Shown here: positions 1-8,058 of the stretch, one piece after another
Numbering within the stretch: the first letter of the stretch is position 1
How the letters are laid out: each line of letters starts with the position of its first letter
Assembly: GCA_910586585.1 (NCBI GenBank)
Contig: CAJUKA010000002.1
Location: 1 to 26,198, forward strand
DNA from: an uncultured Lachnospiraceae bacterium
Lineage (GTDB): Bacteria > Bacillota > Clostridia > Lachnospirales > Lachnospiraceae
Direction: 5' to 3'
DNA: 26,198 nucleotides
Made by a program: the position numbers and the translations under genes
Notes under the pieces: model-generated
What the model was told of the DNA's origin: nothing
The model's database searches: none
The model's input: the letters and a program-made list of their open reading frames with translations, nothing else

Positions 1-23
1 AAATTCAAAAATTGTATTGCTTT

Positions 24-53
24 TTGTGGCATACGGTGTTAAACTGATATAGA
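24..53 (+). promoter_or_regulatory. Possible sigma-A promoter for the rimP-nusA-infB operon
   Basis: A weak -35 (TTGTGG, 24-29) stands 18 nt before TATAGA (48-53), which carries a TG one base upstream (45-46) and so looks like an extended -10. Transcription would begin near 60, giving a leader of about 90 nt before rimP. The -35 match is poor and no gene end is visible upstream, so the operon may also be read from outside the window. Confidence 0.4.
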
Positions 54-73
54 TTAAAAGAATGCTAGATGAT

Positions 74-101
74 AAGGAGTGGGCTCGTGAGTCCACTCCT
101 T
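74..101 (+). promoter_or_regulatory. Leader hairpin upstream of rimP
   Basis: Twelve consecutive pairs (one G-T) join 74-85 (AAGGAGTGGGCT) to 90-101 (AGTCCACTCCTT) around the tetraloop CGTG. No clean U-tract follows (TTATATG), so it is not a normal terminator. From memory, similar GAGTGGG...CCCACTC hairpins stand before rimP in other Firmicutes, which suggests a conserved cis-element of this operon. The hairpin is seen in the sequence; the regulatory role is inference. Confidence 0.5.
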
Positions 102-151
102 TATATGTAAGTCAGCAGTTGAAAAGGGAGTTTGATTAAGGGGGGATACAG

Positions 152-628
152 ATGGCGAAAAAAGTTTCTTATGAAGAAAGGGCGGAGGCATTATTAGAGC
201 CTATAGCCGCCGCAAATGGCTGCGAAATTTATGATATTGAGTATGTGAAGGAAGGAAGCGAACGATATTTAAGAGCGTATATTGATAAACCTGACGGAGT
301 GAATATTACGGATTGTGAGAATGTCAGCCGTGCATTTTCTGAAAAGCTAGACGAAGAAGATTTTATCCCAGATGCTTATATTTTAGAAGTATCAAGTCCA
401 GGACTTGGAAGAGCGCTAAAAAAAGACAGGCACCTTGAAAAAAGTATTGGCAAAGAGGTTGAAGTAAAAACATATAAGCTTATGGAAGGCAAGAAAGAAT
501 TTATCGGTATTCTGAAATCATATGATAAGGATACAATTACGATAGAAATAGAGAATAATTCAGAGACAGAGGATATGGTCTTTGCCAAATCTGACATAGC
601 GATTATCAGATTGACGCTGGATTTTTAA
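152..628 (+). CDS. rimP: Ribosome maturation factor RimP
   Basis: RimP binds the 30S subunit and is needed for efficient maturation of its head region. The 158-residue product has the usual family length. The N-terminal alpha/beta domain carries the typical run around residues 20-50 (CEIYDIEYVKEG, then YLRAYIDKPDGVNITDCE) and the hallmark LEVSSPGLGRAL near residues 78-89. A small SH3-like C-terminal domain follows (EVEVKTYK, FIGIL, then a hydrophobic end). The ATG at 152 follows an AAGGGGGG ribosome-binding site at 139-146. It is the first gene of the nusA operon, 21 nt before nusA, the order usual in Firmicutes. Nothing is truncated or odd. Confidence 0.96.
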   Translation: MAKKVSYEERAEALLEPIAAANGCEIYDIEYVKEGSERYLRAYIDKPDGVNITDCENVSRAFSEKLDEEDFIPDAYILEVSSPGLGRALKKDRHLEKSIGKEVEVKTYKLMEGKKEFIGILKSYDKDTITIEIENNSETEDMVFAKSDIAIIRLTLDF

Positions 629-649
629 GTTTAGGAGGGTAAAGGAATA

Positions 650-1942
650 ATGAACAAGGAATTAATGGAAGCGCTTAACATTCTTGAGAAGGAGAAGGAA
701 ATCAGCAAAGAGACTCTTTTTGAGGCAATTGAAAATTCCCTTCTGACAGCCTGCAAGAACCATTTTGGAAAAGCAGATAATATAACAGTCCAGATAGACA
801 GAGAAACCTGTGATTTCCTTGTGTATGCGACAAAGGATATTGTGGCAGCATATGATGAGGTTGAGGATGATGTCATGCAAATCTGTATTGATGACGCGAT
901 TCAGATATCCAAAAACGCAGTGATTGGCGACACGATTAATGTGGAAATCAAGTCAAAGGAATTTGGGCGTATTGCGACACAGAATGCAAAGAATGTTATT
1001 TTGCAAAAAATCCGCGAGGAAGAGCGAAGCGTTGTTTACAATCAATTCTTTGAGAAGGAGAAAGATGTTGTAACAGGTATTGTTCAGCGTTATATTGGCA
1101 GAAATATCAGCATCAACCTTGGAAAGGCAGATGCGATGCTCAATGAAGCGGAGCAGGTAAAAGGTGAAGAATTTAAACCTACAGAGCGCATAAAAGTATA
1201 TATTCTTGAGGTAAAGAATACACCCAAAGGCCCAAGAATCCTTGTTAGCAGAACACATCCTGAACTTGTAAAGCGCCTTTTTGAGGCTGAAGTGACAGAG
1301 ATTAAAGATGGAACGGTAGAAATTATGAGTATTGCCCGTGAGGCGGGAAGCCGTACCAAGCTTGCGGTAAGAACAAACAATCCGAATGTTGATGCGGTAG
1401 GCGCATGTGTTGGTATGAATGGAGCAAGAGTCAATGCGATAGTAGAAGAGCTTCGCGGTGAAAAGATTGATATTGTGAACTGGGATGAGAACCCAGGCAA
1501 TTTCATACAAAATGCACTTTCACCTGCAAAGATTGTAGCAGTATTTGCGGACCCTGACGAGAAGACGGCGAAAGTGGTAGTGCCAGATTATCAGCTTTCC
1601 CTTGCCATTGGCAAAGAGGGGCAGAATGCACGCCTTGCCGCACGGCTTACAGGGTACAAGATAGATATTAAATCGGAAACACAGGCAAAAGATGCGGAAG
1701 GGTTCCGATATGAAGATTATATGTTTGATGAGGACGGAGATGTTTATTACGAGGAGGAATATGAGGAAGATGCAGATGAAGAAACACAGGATGCAGCAGA
1801 GATAGAAGCAGATTCCGAGGAGTTTGCGGAAGAAGCTTCTAAAGACCTCGCAGAAGCAGATCCAGAAGAGCTTGCAGAGGCGGATTCCGAAGAGCTTACG
1901 GAAGCGGATTCGGAGGAAATAATGGAGGCAGCGGAAGAGTAG
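650..1942 (+). CDS. nusA: Transcription termination/antitermination factor NusA
   Basis: NusA binds RNA polymerase and nascent RNA and modulates pausing, intrinsic termination and antitermination. Domains in order: an N-terminal RNAP-binding domain (about 1-125), S1 (about 137-203), KH1 (about 210-280, GxxG-like GMNG near 255) and KH2 (GKEG at 321-324). A strongly acidic tail of some 75 residues follows. The S1-KH1-KH2 core is typical of Firmicutes NusA, which lacks the AR domains of E. coli. At 430 aa it is longer than the usual 350-400 because the tail carries degenerate 8-residue repeats of the type LAEADSEE (listed separately). The ATG at 650 follows AGGAGGG at 633-639. Its stop directly abuts the rnpM start, implying translational coupling. 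Confidence 0.97.
   Translation: MNKELMEALNILEKEKEISKETLFEAIENSLLTACKNHFGKADNITVQIDRETCDFLVYATKDIVAAYDEVEDDVMQICIDDAIQISKNAVIGDTINVEIKSKEFGRIATQNAKNVILQKIREEERSVVYNQFFEKEKDVVTGIVQRYIGRNISINLGKADAMLNEAEQVKGEEFKPTERIKVYILEVKNTPKGPRILVSRTHPELVKRLFEAEVTEIKDGTVEIMSIAREAGSRTKLAVRTNNPNVDAVGACVGMNGARVNAIVEELRGEKIDIVNWDENPGNFIQNALSPAKIVAVFADPDEKTAKVVVPDYQLSLAIGKEGQNARLAARLTGYKIDIKSETQAKDAEGFRYEDYMFDEDGDVYYEEEYEEDADEETQDAAEIEADSEEFAEEASKDLAEADPEELAEADSEELTEADSEEIMEAAEE
1799..1939 (+). repeat. Degenerate 24-bp tandem repeat encoding the acidic NusA tail
   Basis: Three clear 24-bp units lie at 1847-1870, 1871-1894 and 1895-1918, each encoding an octapeptide of the form L-(A/T)-E-A-D-(P/S)-E-E. A weaker preceding copy (IEADSEE, from 1802) and a following one (IMEAAEE) extend the array. 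Units differ mostly at third positions, so the peptide is more conserved than the DNA. The tail has a large negative charge and is probably disordered or helical. Confidence 0.75.
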
Positions 1943-2209
1943 ATGGCAAAAAAGATTCCATTAAGACAATGCATTGGCTGTGGTGAGATGAAAGGCAAAA
2001 AGGAGATGCTGAGGGTTCTGCGTACAGAGGAAGAAGGTATCATACTAGATGCTACAGGCAAAAAAAACGGTAGAGGCGCTTACATATGCCCAAATATTGA
2101 ATGCATGAAAAAGGCAAGAAAATCAAAAGGGCTTGACAGAGCGTTCAAGATGGCTGTGCCTGATGAAGTTTATGACAGTCTGACAAAGGAGATAGAATTA
2201 TTTGAATAA
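1943..2209 (+). CDS. rnpM: RNase P modulator RnpM (YlxR, DUF448)
   Basis: A small basic protein (88 aa) of the YlxR/DUF448 family, shown in Bacillus to bind the RNase P RNA and modulate its activity. Family marks are the N-terminal RQCIGCGEMK (an RxCxxC-type start) and the central GRGAYIC. The C-terminal half is rich in Lys/Arg, as expected of an RNA binder. The ATG sits immediately after the nusA stop; the ribosome-binding site is inside the nusA end (GGAAGAG). Its 3' end overlaps ylxQ by 8 nt. This nusA-rnpM-ylxQ-infB order is standard in Firmicutes. Confidence 0.93.
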   Translation: MAKKIPLRQCIGCGEMKGKKEMLRVLRTEEEGIILDATGKKNGRGAYICPNIECMKKARKSKGLDRAFKMAVPDEVYDSLTKEIELFE

Positions 2210-2516
2210 GATTTATTCTATGTTGGGGCTTGCGACAAAAGCAGGCAAAGTGGCAAGCGGAGAGTTTGCAACTGAAAAAAGTATAAAGAGCGGCAAGGCA
2301 GAGCTCGTTATTGTGTCAGAGGATGCATCAGATAATACGAAGAAAATGTTTTCTGATATGTGTGTTTTTTATGAAGTTCCAAAATATTTCTTTGGGAACA
2401 AAGAGGATCTGGGGCACGCAATTGGAAAGGCTATGCGTTCATCTCTTGCAATTACAGATGAAAATTTCGCAAATATATTAATGGAGCATCTTAAACAATA
2501 TGGTAATTGCAAATAG
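2202..2516 (+). CDS. ylxQ: L7Ae/L30e-family RNA-binding protein YlxQ
   Basis: A 104-aa single-domain protein of the L7Ae/L30e/Gadd45 fold, a family that binds kink-turn RNA. Recognisable segments are GLATKAGKVASGE near the N-terminus, then AELVIVSEDASDNTKK, and a late GHAIGKAMRSSLAI. Its precise target in Clostridia is not known to me. Translation begins at a TTG (2202) with AAAGGAGA at 2185-2192, nine bases upstream. The start lies inside the rnpM reading frame (8-nt overlap), so the two are probably coupled. A 149-nt gap separates it from infB. Confidence 0.9.
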   Translation: MNKIYSMLGLATKAGKVASGEFATEKSIKSGKAELVIVSEDASDNTKKMFSDMCVFYEVPKYFFGNKEDLGHAIGKAMRSSLAITDENFANILMEHLKQYGNCK

Positions 2517-2611
2517 CGTGAAGAGATTTTTGTTCTGAAGGACGCATTAGAATAAGGTTGTTGCAGAAGCAATAAGAGCGGGAATGTGGACATCAGAGAT
2601 TTTTCACACAG

Positions 2612-2637
2612 CGGATTTGTGATGACATACAAATTCG
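2612..2637 (+). promoter_or_regulatory. Possible hairpin in the ylxQ-infB gap
   Basis: A 9-bp stem (CGGATTTGT at 2612-2620 with ACAAATTCG at 2629-2637, one G-T pair) closes an 8-nt loop just before the infB ribosome-binding site. A competing stem (TCACA 2604-2608 with TGTGA 2618-2622) shares bases with it. No promoter or protein is visible in the rest of the 149-nt gap. The structure may be fortuitous. Confidence 0.3.
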
Positions 2638-2665
2638 TGAGATGAACAAGAATGGGGGATTTATA

Positions 2666-5662
2666 ATGGCAAAAATAAAAGTGTATGAGCTTGCGCAGGA
2701 GATAGGAATGAAGAGTGCGGATCTCCTTGCAGTATTAAAAAATAAAGGTATAGAGGTAAAAAGCCACATGAGTGTATTAGAAGACGGCCAGGTAGAAGAT
2801 GTAAAAAAAGCGTTAAAGGCTCCTGCCAAGTCGGAAGAGGCACCTAAGACGATAAAGAAAGCGGAGACAGCAGGGGAAACGAAGGCGCCTGTCAAAACTG
2901 GAGAGGGGACTGTAAAGAAAAAGAAAAGTATTATATTTGTGAGCAATCCTCACAATTCCAAGATGCCAGGAGGGGCACAAATACCCAAAAAGCCCGCACA
3001 TCCTGAGAAGAAGGCAGTACCTGCAAAACCCGTAGCAGCAAAGCCGGCGGCAGTAGAACCTGTGGAGGTAAAAAAACCAGTACCTGTGGAGGCACCAAAA
3101 CCTGCAGAGGCTGTCAAGACAGAGCCCGTTATTGAAAAGCCTGTACAGAAAACAGAGCAGCATGCAGAACCAGTCAAAGTGGAGACGTCAAAAACAGAAC
3201 AGCCTGTAAAGGCAGAAGAAGCTGTGAAAGCAAAGGCACCTGTAAAACAGGAAGCACCTAAAGCTGCAGTGCAGCCTTCAAAGACGGAAACGCCTAAGCC
3301 TGCGGTGCAGAATATAAAACCAGAGGCATCAAGACCATCTCCACAGAGAAATTATGATGGTCCGAGACGCGATAATCGCGATAATCAGAATAATCGTGAC
3401 AATCGGGAATATAATCGCGACAATCGTGATAATCGCGAGAACAGGGCAGACGGGCAGCGCCGTGACGGACAGAGAAATTATGATGGTCCAAGACGGGATA
3501 ATCGTGACGGGCAGCGCCGTGACGGACAGAGAAATTATGATGGTCCAAGACGGGATAATCGTGACGGGCAGCGCCGTGACGGTCAAAGGAATTTTGATGG
3601 ACGTGGTGCAAGGCCAGGTCAGGGCTTTAACGGAGGACGCGACAATGACCGCAGCCGCGATAACAGAGGCGGATATGGCAACCGAAATACCAACAAAAGC
3701 GGAGGGTTCGTTCCAGAGAGTCCGATCAAAGATGCGGAGAAGCATAGAGATGACGAAAAGCGCCGCATCAGTCAGGAGAAGGATAAGAGAAACCGCAAAG
3801 ACTTTATGTACGAGGAAGATGATAACGGCATCAAGAATATCAAAGGCAAAAATAAGCCAGGAAAATTTATCAAACCAGAAAAGAAACCTGCTGAGTCTGT
3901 AGAAGAACAGATTAAGGTTATCACACTTCCAGAAAGCATTACAATCAAAGAGCTTGCAGATAAGATGAAGATACAGCCGTCAGCGATTGTGAAGAAACTC
4001 TTTTTGCAGGGACAGATTGTGACGGTGAATCAGGAGATTCCTTATGAAACAGCCGAGAATATTGCGATTGAGTATGATATTATCTGTGAACAGGCAGTCA
4101 AGGTTGATGTGATTGAGGAACTTTTGAAAGAAGATGATGAAAATTCCGCAGATATGATTCCGAGATCACCCGTTATCTGTGTAATGGGTCATGTCGATCA
4201 TGGTAAAACTTCACTCCTTGATGCAATTAGAAAAACAAATGTAACAGACAAAGAAGCAGGAGGTATCACACAGCATATTGGTGCATATACCGTAAATGTC
4301 AATGATCAGAAAATCACATTCCTTGATACACCGGGACATGAAGCGTTTACAGCAATGCGTATGCGCGGTGCTAATTCGACAGATATTGCGATTCTGGTAG
4401 TGGCGGCAGATGATGGAGTGATGCCACAGACAATTGAGGCGATTAGCCATGCAAAAGCGGCTGGCATTGAGATTATTGTTGCTGTAAATAAAATTGATAA
4501 ACCAGGAGCAAATGTGGAGCGTGTGAAACAGGAGCTTACAGAGTATGAACTTATCGCAGAAGACTGGGGCGGAAGTACAATCTTTGTACCAGTATCCGCA
4601 AAAAGCGGCGAAGGAATTGAACAGCTTTTAGAGATGATACTGTTGACCGCAGAAATGCTTGAATTGAAGGCGAACCCAAACAGACGTGCGAGAGGACTTG
4701 TCATTGAGGCTGAGCTTGACAAAGGACGCGGACCAGTTGCGACGATTTTGGTGCAGAAGGGAACATTAAAGGTTGGTGACTTTGTATCAGCAGGCGCCGC
4801 AAGTGGTAAAGTGCGCGCTATGGTGGATGACAAGGGCAGACGGGTCAAAGAAGCTGGACCTTCCGTTCCTGTAGAAATTCTTGGACTTGGTGATGTGCCA
4901 AATGCAGGTGAGATATTTATTGCACATGAAAATGATAAGGAAGCAAAATATTATGCAGAAACTTTTGTGGCGCAGAATAAAGAAAAGCTTCTTGAGGATA
5001 CTAAGTCTAAGATGTCTCTTGACGACTTGTTTTCACAGATTCAGGCAGGCAGCCTGAAAGAACTGAATCTGATTATTAAGGCAGATGTACAGGGCAGTGT
5101 AGAAGCAGTGAAGCAGAGTCTTATGAAACTGTCCAATGAAGAAGTAGTAGTCAAGTGTATCCATGGCGGTGTTGGTGCGATTAATGAGTCCGATGTAAGT
5201 CTTGCGTCTGCTTCAAAGGCAATTATTATAGGATTTAATGTGCGTCCAGACGCGCAGGCAAAAGCGACTGCGGAGCGTGAGGGCGTTGACGTAAGGTTAT
5301 ATAAGGTTATCTATCAGGCGATTGAAGATGTTGAAGCAGCTATGAAGGGAATGCTTGACCCTGTATTTGAGGAAAAAGTTATTGGTCATGCAGAAGTCAG
5401 ACAGTTGTTTAAGGCTTCCGCAGTAGGAAATATTGCAGGTTCTTATGTGCTTGACGGAACATTCCAGAGAGGATGTAAGGTTCGAATAACACGTGAAGGA
5501 GAACAGATCTATGAGGGCAGCCTTGCATCGCTGAAACGTTTTAAAGATGATGTCAAGGAAGTTAGAGCTGGATTTGAGTGCGGCCTTGTATTTGAAGGCT
5601 ATGATAGTATGCAGGAGCTTGATATTGTAGAGGCATATATTATGGTGGAAGTTCCTAGATAA
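2666..5662 (+). CDS. infB: Translation initiation factor IF2, extended N-terminal region
   Basis: IF2 is the GTPase that brings fMet-tRNA to the 30S subunit and promotes subunit joining. The start chosen is the ATG at 2666 (MAKIKVYELAQEIG), because GGGGG at 2655-2659 precedes it by the right distance; an in-frame ATG at 2642 lacks a good site. Domains: IF2N-1 (2-50); a Lys/Pro/Ala/Glu-rich linker (about 55-225); an Arg/Asp/Gly/Asn-rich segment with 19-residue repeats (about 226-350); a second IF2N-type domain (about 416-480); the G domain with GHVDHGKT (508-515), DTPGH (554-558) and NKID (608-611); then domains II-IV, ending in the fMet-tRNA-binding part. At 998 aa it is well above the roughly 716 aa of Bacillus; the excess is the disordered linker. 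Confidence 0.97.
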   Translation: MAKIKVYELAQEIGMKSADLLAVLKNKGIEVKSHMSVLEDGQVEDVKKALKAPAKSEEAPKTIKKAETAGETKAPVKTGEGTVKKKKSIIFVSNPHNSKMPGGAQIPKKPAHPEKKAVPAKPVAAKPAAVEPVEVKKPVPVEAPKPAEAVKTEPVIEKPVQKTEQHAEPVKVETSKTEQPVKAEEAVKAKAPVKQEAPKAAVQPSKTETPKPAVQNIKPEASRPSPQRNYDGPRRDNRDNQNNRDNREYNRDNRDNRENRADGQRRDGQRNYDGPRRDNRDGQRRDGQRNYDGPRRDNRDGQRRDGQRNFDGRGARPGQGFNGGRDNDRSRDNRGGYGNRNTNKSGGFVPESPIKDAEKHRDDEKRRISQEKDKRNRKDFMYEEDDNGIKNIKGKNKPGKFIKPEKKPAESVEEQIKVITLPESITIKELADKMKIQPSAIVKKLFLQGQIVTVNQEIPYETAENIAIEYDIICEQAVKVDVIEELLKEDDENSADMIPRSPVICVMGHVDHGKTSLLDAIRKTNVTDKEAGGITQHIGAYTVNVNDQKITFLDTPGHEAFTAMRMRGANSTDIAILVVAADDGVMPQTIEAISHAKAAGIEIIVAVNKIDKPGANVERVKQELTEYELIAEDWGGSTIFVPVSAKSGEGIEQLLEMILLTAEMLELKANPNRRARGLVIEAELDKGRGPVATILVQKGTLKVGDFVSAGAASGKVRAMVDDKGRRVKEAGPSVPVEILGLGDVPNAGEIFIAHENDKEAKYYAETFVAQNKEKLLEDTKSKMSLDDLFSQIQAGSLKELNLIIKADVQGSVEAVKQSLMKLSNEEVVVKCIHGGVGAINESDVSLASASKAIIIGFNVRPDAQAKATAEREGVDVRLYKVIYQAIEDVEAAMKGMLDPVFEEKVIGHAEVRQLFKASAVGNIAGSYVLDGTFQRGCKVRITREGEQIYEGSLASLKRFKDDVKEVRAGFECGLVFEGYDSMQELDIVEAYIMVEVPR
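3449..3619 (+). repeat. 57-bp in-frame tandem repeat inside infB
   Basis: Units begin at 3449, 3506 and 3563, a period of exactly 57 bp. The first two units are near-identical, and the third degrades after about 35 bp. A diverged partial copy starts near 3342. Each unit encodes 19 residues beginning DGQRRDGQRNYDG and ending PRRDNR. The near-identity at DNA level indicates recent duplication or slippage. The repeat keeps every other frame open, which explains spurious overlapping frames here. Confidence 0.9.
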
Positions 5663-5719
5663 GAAATCGCACAGGTGTTACATCAGAAAAAGAATATATG
5701 GATAGTGGAGAATAGAGAA

Positions 5720-6091
5720 ATGAGAAAGAACAGCGTCAAAAATACCCGTGTGAATGGGGAAGTTCATCGTGCGCTTGCAGAGATCATTCGAAGTGAAATA
5801 AAAGATCCTAGAATAAATCCAATGACTTCTGTAGTTGCTGTGGAGGTAGCACCAGATCTGAAGACTTGTAAGGCTTGGATTAGTGTTCTGGGAAACGAGG
5901 AGTCTCAACAGGATACCATAGAAGGATTAAAAAGTGCAGAGGGGTATATTCGCAGCCTTTTGGCAAAACAGGTCAATTTAAGGAATACACCGGAAATCAG
6001 GTTTATTCTTGACCAGTCAATTGCATATGGCGTTTCTATGTCAAAGAAAATTGATGAAGTGAACCGGGCAGACGAGGAAAAGAGGAAATAG
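5720..6091 (+). CDS. rbfA: Ribosome-binding factor A
   Basis: RbfA binds the 30S precursor and helps 16S rRNA 5'-end maturation and cold adaptation. The product (123 aa from this start) matches the family: an N-terminal TRVNGEVHRALAEIIRSEI helix, KDPRI, a KH-like strand-helix pattern (TSVVAVEVAPDLKTCKAWIS), and the late RFILDQSIAYG followed by a charged tail. An in-frame upstream start would add 15 residues without homology; the ATG at 5720 has GTGGAG at 5705-5710. It lies 57 nt after infB, the standard position. Confidence 0.93.
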   Translation: MRKNSVKNTRVNGEVHRALAEIIRSEIKDPRINPMTSVVAVEVAPDLKTCKAWISVLGNEESQQDTIEGLKSAEGYIRSLLAKQVNLRNTPEIRFILDQSIAYGVSMSKKIDEVNRADEEKRK

Positions 6092-6106
6092 GCTCAATAT
6101 AGGAAA

Positions 6107-6132
6107 CGATGAAAGCAAAAGCGCTTTCATCG
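6107..6132 (+). promoter_or_regulatory. Perfect 10-bp hairpin between rbfA and nrnA
   Basis: CGATGAAAGC (6107-6116) pairs with GCTTTCATCG (6123-6132) around a 6-nt loop. No U-tract follows (TAAGATG), so it is not a canonical intrinsic terminator. It could be an mRNA processing or stability element in the middle of the operon, or protect the 3' end of the upstream message. Only the inverted repeat itself is certain. Confidence 0.45.
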
Positions 6133-6176
6133 TAAGATGCCCAGCAAACGGAAGGCATTGCAAAAATGGAGGTTTT

Positions 6177-7136
6177 ATGAAAAAAATAGAGTTACTGAAT
6201 GAATGTGAAGGAGCAAAAAATATAGTGATTTCAGGTCATAAAAGACCAGACGGAGATTGTGTTGGTTCATGCATGGCAATGTATTTGTATCTCAAAAAGA
6301 CTTTGCCAGATGCAGAAGTTAAAGTATTTCTTGACGAGCCAGCTGAAATATTTGCGTGCATTAAGGATTTCGATAAAATTGACAGAAGCTATAAAATAGA
6401 AGGTGAAGTTGATGTGTTTATAGCGCTTGACTGCGAGAAATCAAGGCTTGGTGAAGCAGAAGAACTCTTTGCCAATGCAAAAAAACGCATTAATATTGAT
6501 CATCATGTGAGTAATGAAAGAGGTTGCGGCGATATAAATTATATTTCACCAGGAATAAGTTCAACATCTGAACTTGTATATGATCTGATGGAAGAAAAAT
6601 ATTTGGACGAAGATATAGCAAAAGCGATTTACATAGGAATTGTGCATGATACAGGCATATTCCAATATTCCAATACATCTCCCCAGACGCTGCGGATTGC
6701 GGCAGAGCTTATCGAATACGGGTTTGATTTTCCGGCGATTATCGAAAAAACATTTTATGAAAAAACATATACGCAGAACCAGCTTTTGGGCCGTGCGCTT
6801 CTTGAGAGTATTATGTTTATGGACGGAAGATGTATTGTCAGTGTTATTAATAAAAAAACACTTGATTTTTATGATGCAGAACCAAATGATCTGGATGGAA
6901 TTGTCAATCAGCTCCGGATTATAAAAGGGGTTGAATGTGCGATTTTCATGTATGAGACAGGAAATTTGGAATACAAAGTGAGTCTTCGTTCCCGCAAATC
7001 TGTGGATGTGAGCAAGGTTGCTGCATTCTTTGGCGGCGGCGGCCATATAAGAGCTGCCGGATGCAGTATGAATGGAACATTTTATGATGTGATTAATAAT
7101 ATCTCAAGGCAGATAGCAATGCAAATGAAAGAGTGA
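6177..7136 (+). CDS. nrnA: DHH/DHHA1 phosphoesterase, NrnA-like (oligoribonuclease / pAp or c-di-NMP-linker phosphatase)
   Basis: NrnA-type enzymes degrade 2-5-nt RNAs and dephosphorylate pAp; some relatives hydrolyse pApA from cyclic di-AMP turnover. The DHH domain shows HKRPDGDCVGS (about 21-31), LDCEK, and the signature DHH at 108-110, with a later VHDTGIF metal-site motif. The C-terminal DHHA1 domain carries GGGGHIRAAGC, with its glycines at 286-289 and His290. Length (319 aa) is normal. GGAGG at 6168-6172 stands only 4 nt before the ATG, a short but workable spacing. It lies between rbfA and truB, its usual place in Firmicutes. Substrate preference among the NrnA-like enzymes cannot be fixed from sequence alone. 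Confidence 0.92.
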   Translation: MKKIELLNECEGAKNIVISGHKRPDGDCVGSCMAMYLYLKKTLPDAEVKVFLDEPAEIFACIKDFDKIDRSYKIEGEVDVFIALDCEKSRLGEAEELFANAKKRINIDHHVSNERGCGDINYISPGISSTSELVYDLMEEKYLDEDIAKAIYIGIVHDTGIFQYSNTSPQTLRIAAELIEYGFDFPAIIEKTFYEKTYTQNQLLGRALLESIMFMDGRCIVSVINKKTLDFYDAEPNDLDGIVNQLRIIKGVECAIFMYETGNLEYKVSLRSRKSVDVSKVAAFFGGGGHIRAAGCSMNGTFYDVINNISRQIAMQMKE

Positions 7137-7140
7137 AACT

Positions 7141-8043
7141 TTGATAAATGGTATAATGAATATCTATAAAGAAGCTGGCTTTACATCACATGATGTTGTC
7201 GCCAAACTTCGGGGAATTGTGAAACAGAAAAAAATAGGCCACACCGGAACATTGGATCCTGACGCTGTCGGGGTCCTTCCGGTGTGTTTTGGCAGTGCTA
7301 CGAAACTCTGTGATATGATGACAGACAAAACCAAAGAGTATGAAGCCATAATGCGGCTGGGCGTGAAGACAGATACGCAGGATTTAAGCGGCAGGGTTCT
7401 TGAAGAATGTAAGGTTTGTGTGAGCAAGGAGGCTGTTGAAGCCGCCATCATGCATTTTGTAGGGGGTTATGAACAGATACCGCCGATGTATTCCGCACTT
7501 AAGGTGAACGGAAAGAAGCTCTATGAGCTTGCAAGGCAGGGCAGGGAAGTAGAGCGGCAGCCGCGACATGTGGATATTTTGTCCATCAATATTTTGGAGA
7601 TGAATCTGCCAGATGTAAGATTTGTGGTGTCTTGCTCAAAAGGAACATATATTCGAACATTGTGTGCAGATATCGGGGACAAGCTTGCATGTGGCGCTGC
7701 CATGGCAGCATTAAAGCGCACAAGAGTGGGTAGTTTTAAAATAGAGGATGCTATAACACTTTCCAAAGTACAGGAGCTTGCAGCTTCTGGTCAATGTGAG
7801 GATTATGTAGTAGCGCCAGATTATATTTTTATGGAGTATGCAGGTGCCGTGGTAAAACCAGAGGCTGAGAATGCGCTTGCAAATGGAAATAAGCTTCGCC
7901 TGAATCAGGTAGAAATAAAGGACAATGTCTATCTGAAGGACGGCGATCTGATTCGGATATATAATGGCAGAAAGGTATTCAAAGCAGTGTATTGCTTTGT
8001 AAAAAAAGAAAACATTTTGAAACCGTATAAAATGTTTTTGTGA
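7141..8043 (+). CDS. truB: tRNA pseudouridine(55) synthase TruB
   Basis: TruB converts U55 in the T-loop of tRNAs to pseudouridine and acts as a tRNA-folding chaperone. The N-terminal INGIMNIYKEAGFTSHDVV and the catalytic segment HTGTLDPDAVGVLPV, with its essential Asp in TLDP, are diagnostic. YEAIMRLGVKTDTQD and SCSKGTYIRTLCADIG are further TruB blocks, and a small PUA-like C-terminal region ends the 300-aa protein. The start is a TTG at 7141, placed by homology; the ribosome-binding site (AAAGAGTG) is weak. The start lies 4 nt after the nrnA stop, so translational coupling is likely. Confidence 0.95.
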   Translation: MINGIMNIYKEAGFTSHDVVAKLRGIVKQKKIGHTGTLDPDAVGVLPVCFGSATKLCDMMTDKTKEYEAIMRLGVKTDTQDLSGRVLEECKVCVSKEAVEAAIMHFVGGYEQIPPMYSALKVNGKKLYELARQGREVERQPRHVDILSINILEMNLPDVRFVVSCSKGTYIRTLCADIGDKLACGAAMAALKRTRVGSFKIEDAITLSKVQELAASGQCEDYVVAPDYIFMEYAGAVVKPEAENALANGNKLRLNQVEIKDNVYLKDGDLIRIYNGRKVFKAVYCFVKKENILKPYKMFL

Positions 8044-8058
8044 TGAAAGCTTTGACAG

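Noticed and set aside
3342..3619. Tandem repeats as a CRISPR array
   Set aside because: Units are contiguous with no unique spacers, are in frame, and encode part of IF2.
3294..3902. Long alternative frames over infB on both strands (for example 3354-3902 on + and 3294-3611 on -)
   Set aside because: They arise because the in-frame 57-bp repeat and low-complexity codons keep every frame open. They have low-complexity products and no ribosome-binding sites, and they lie inside a certain infB.
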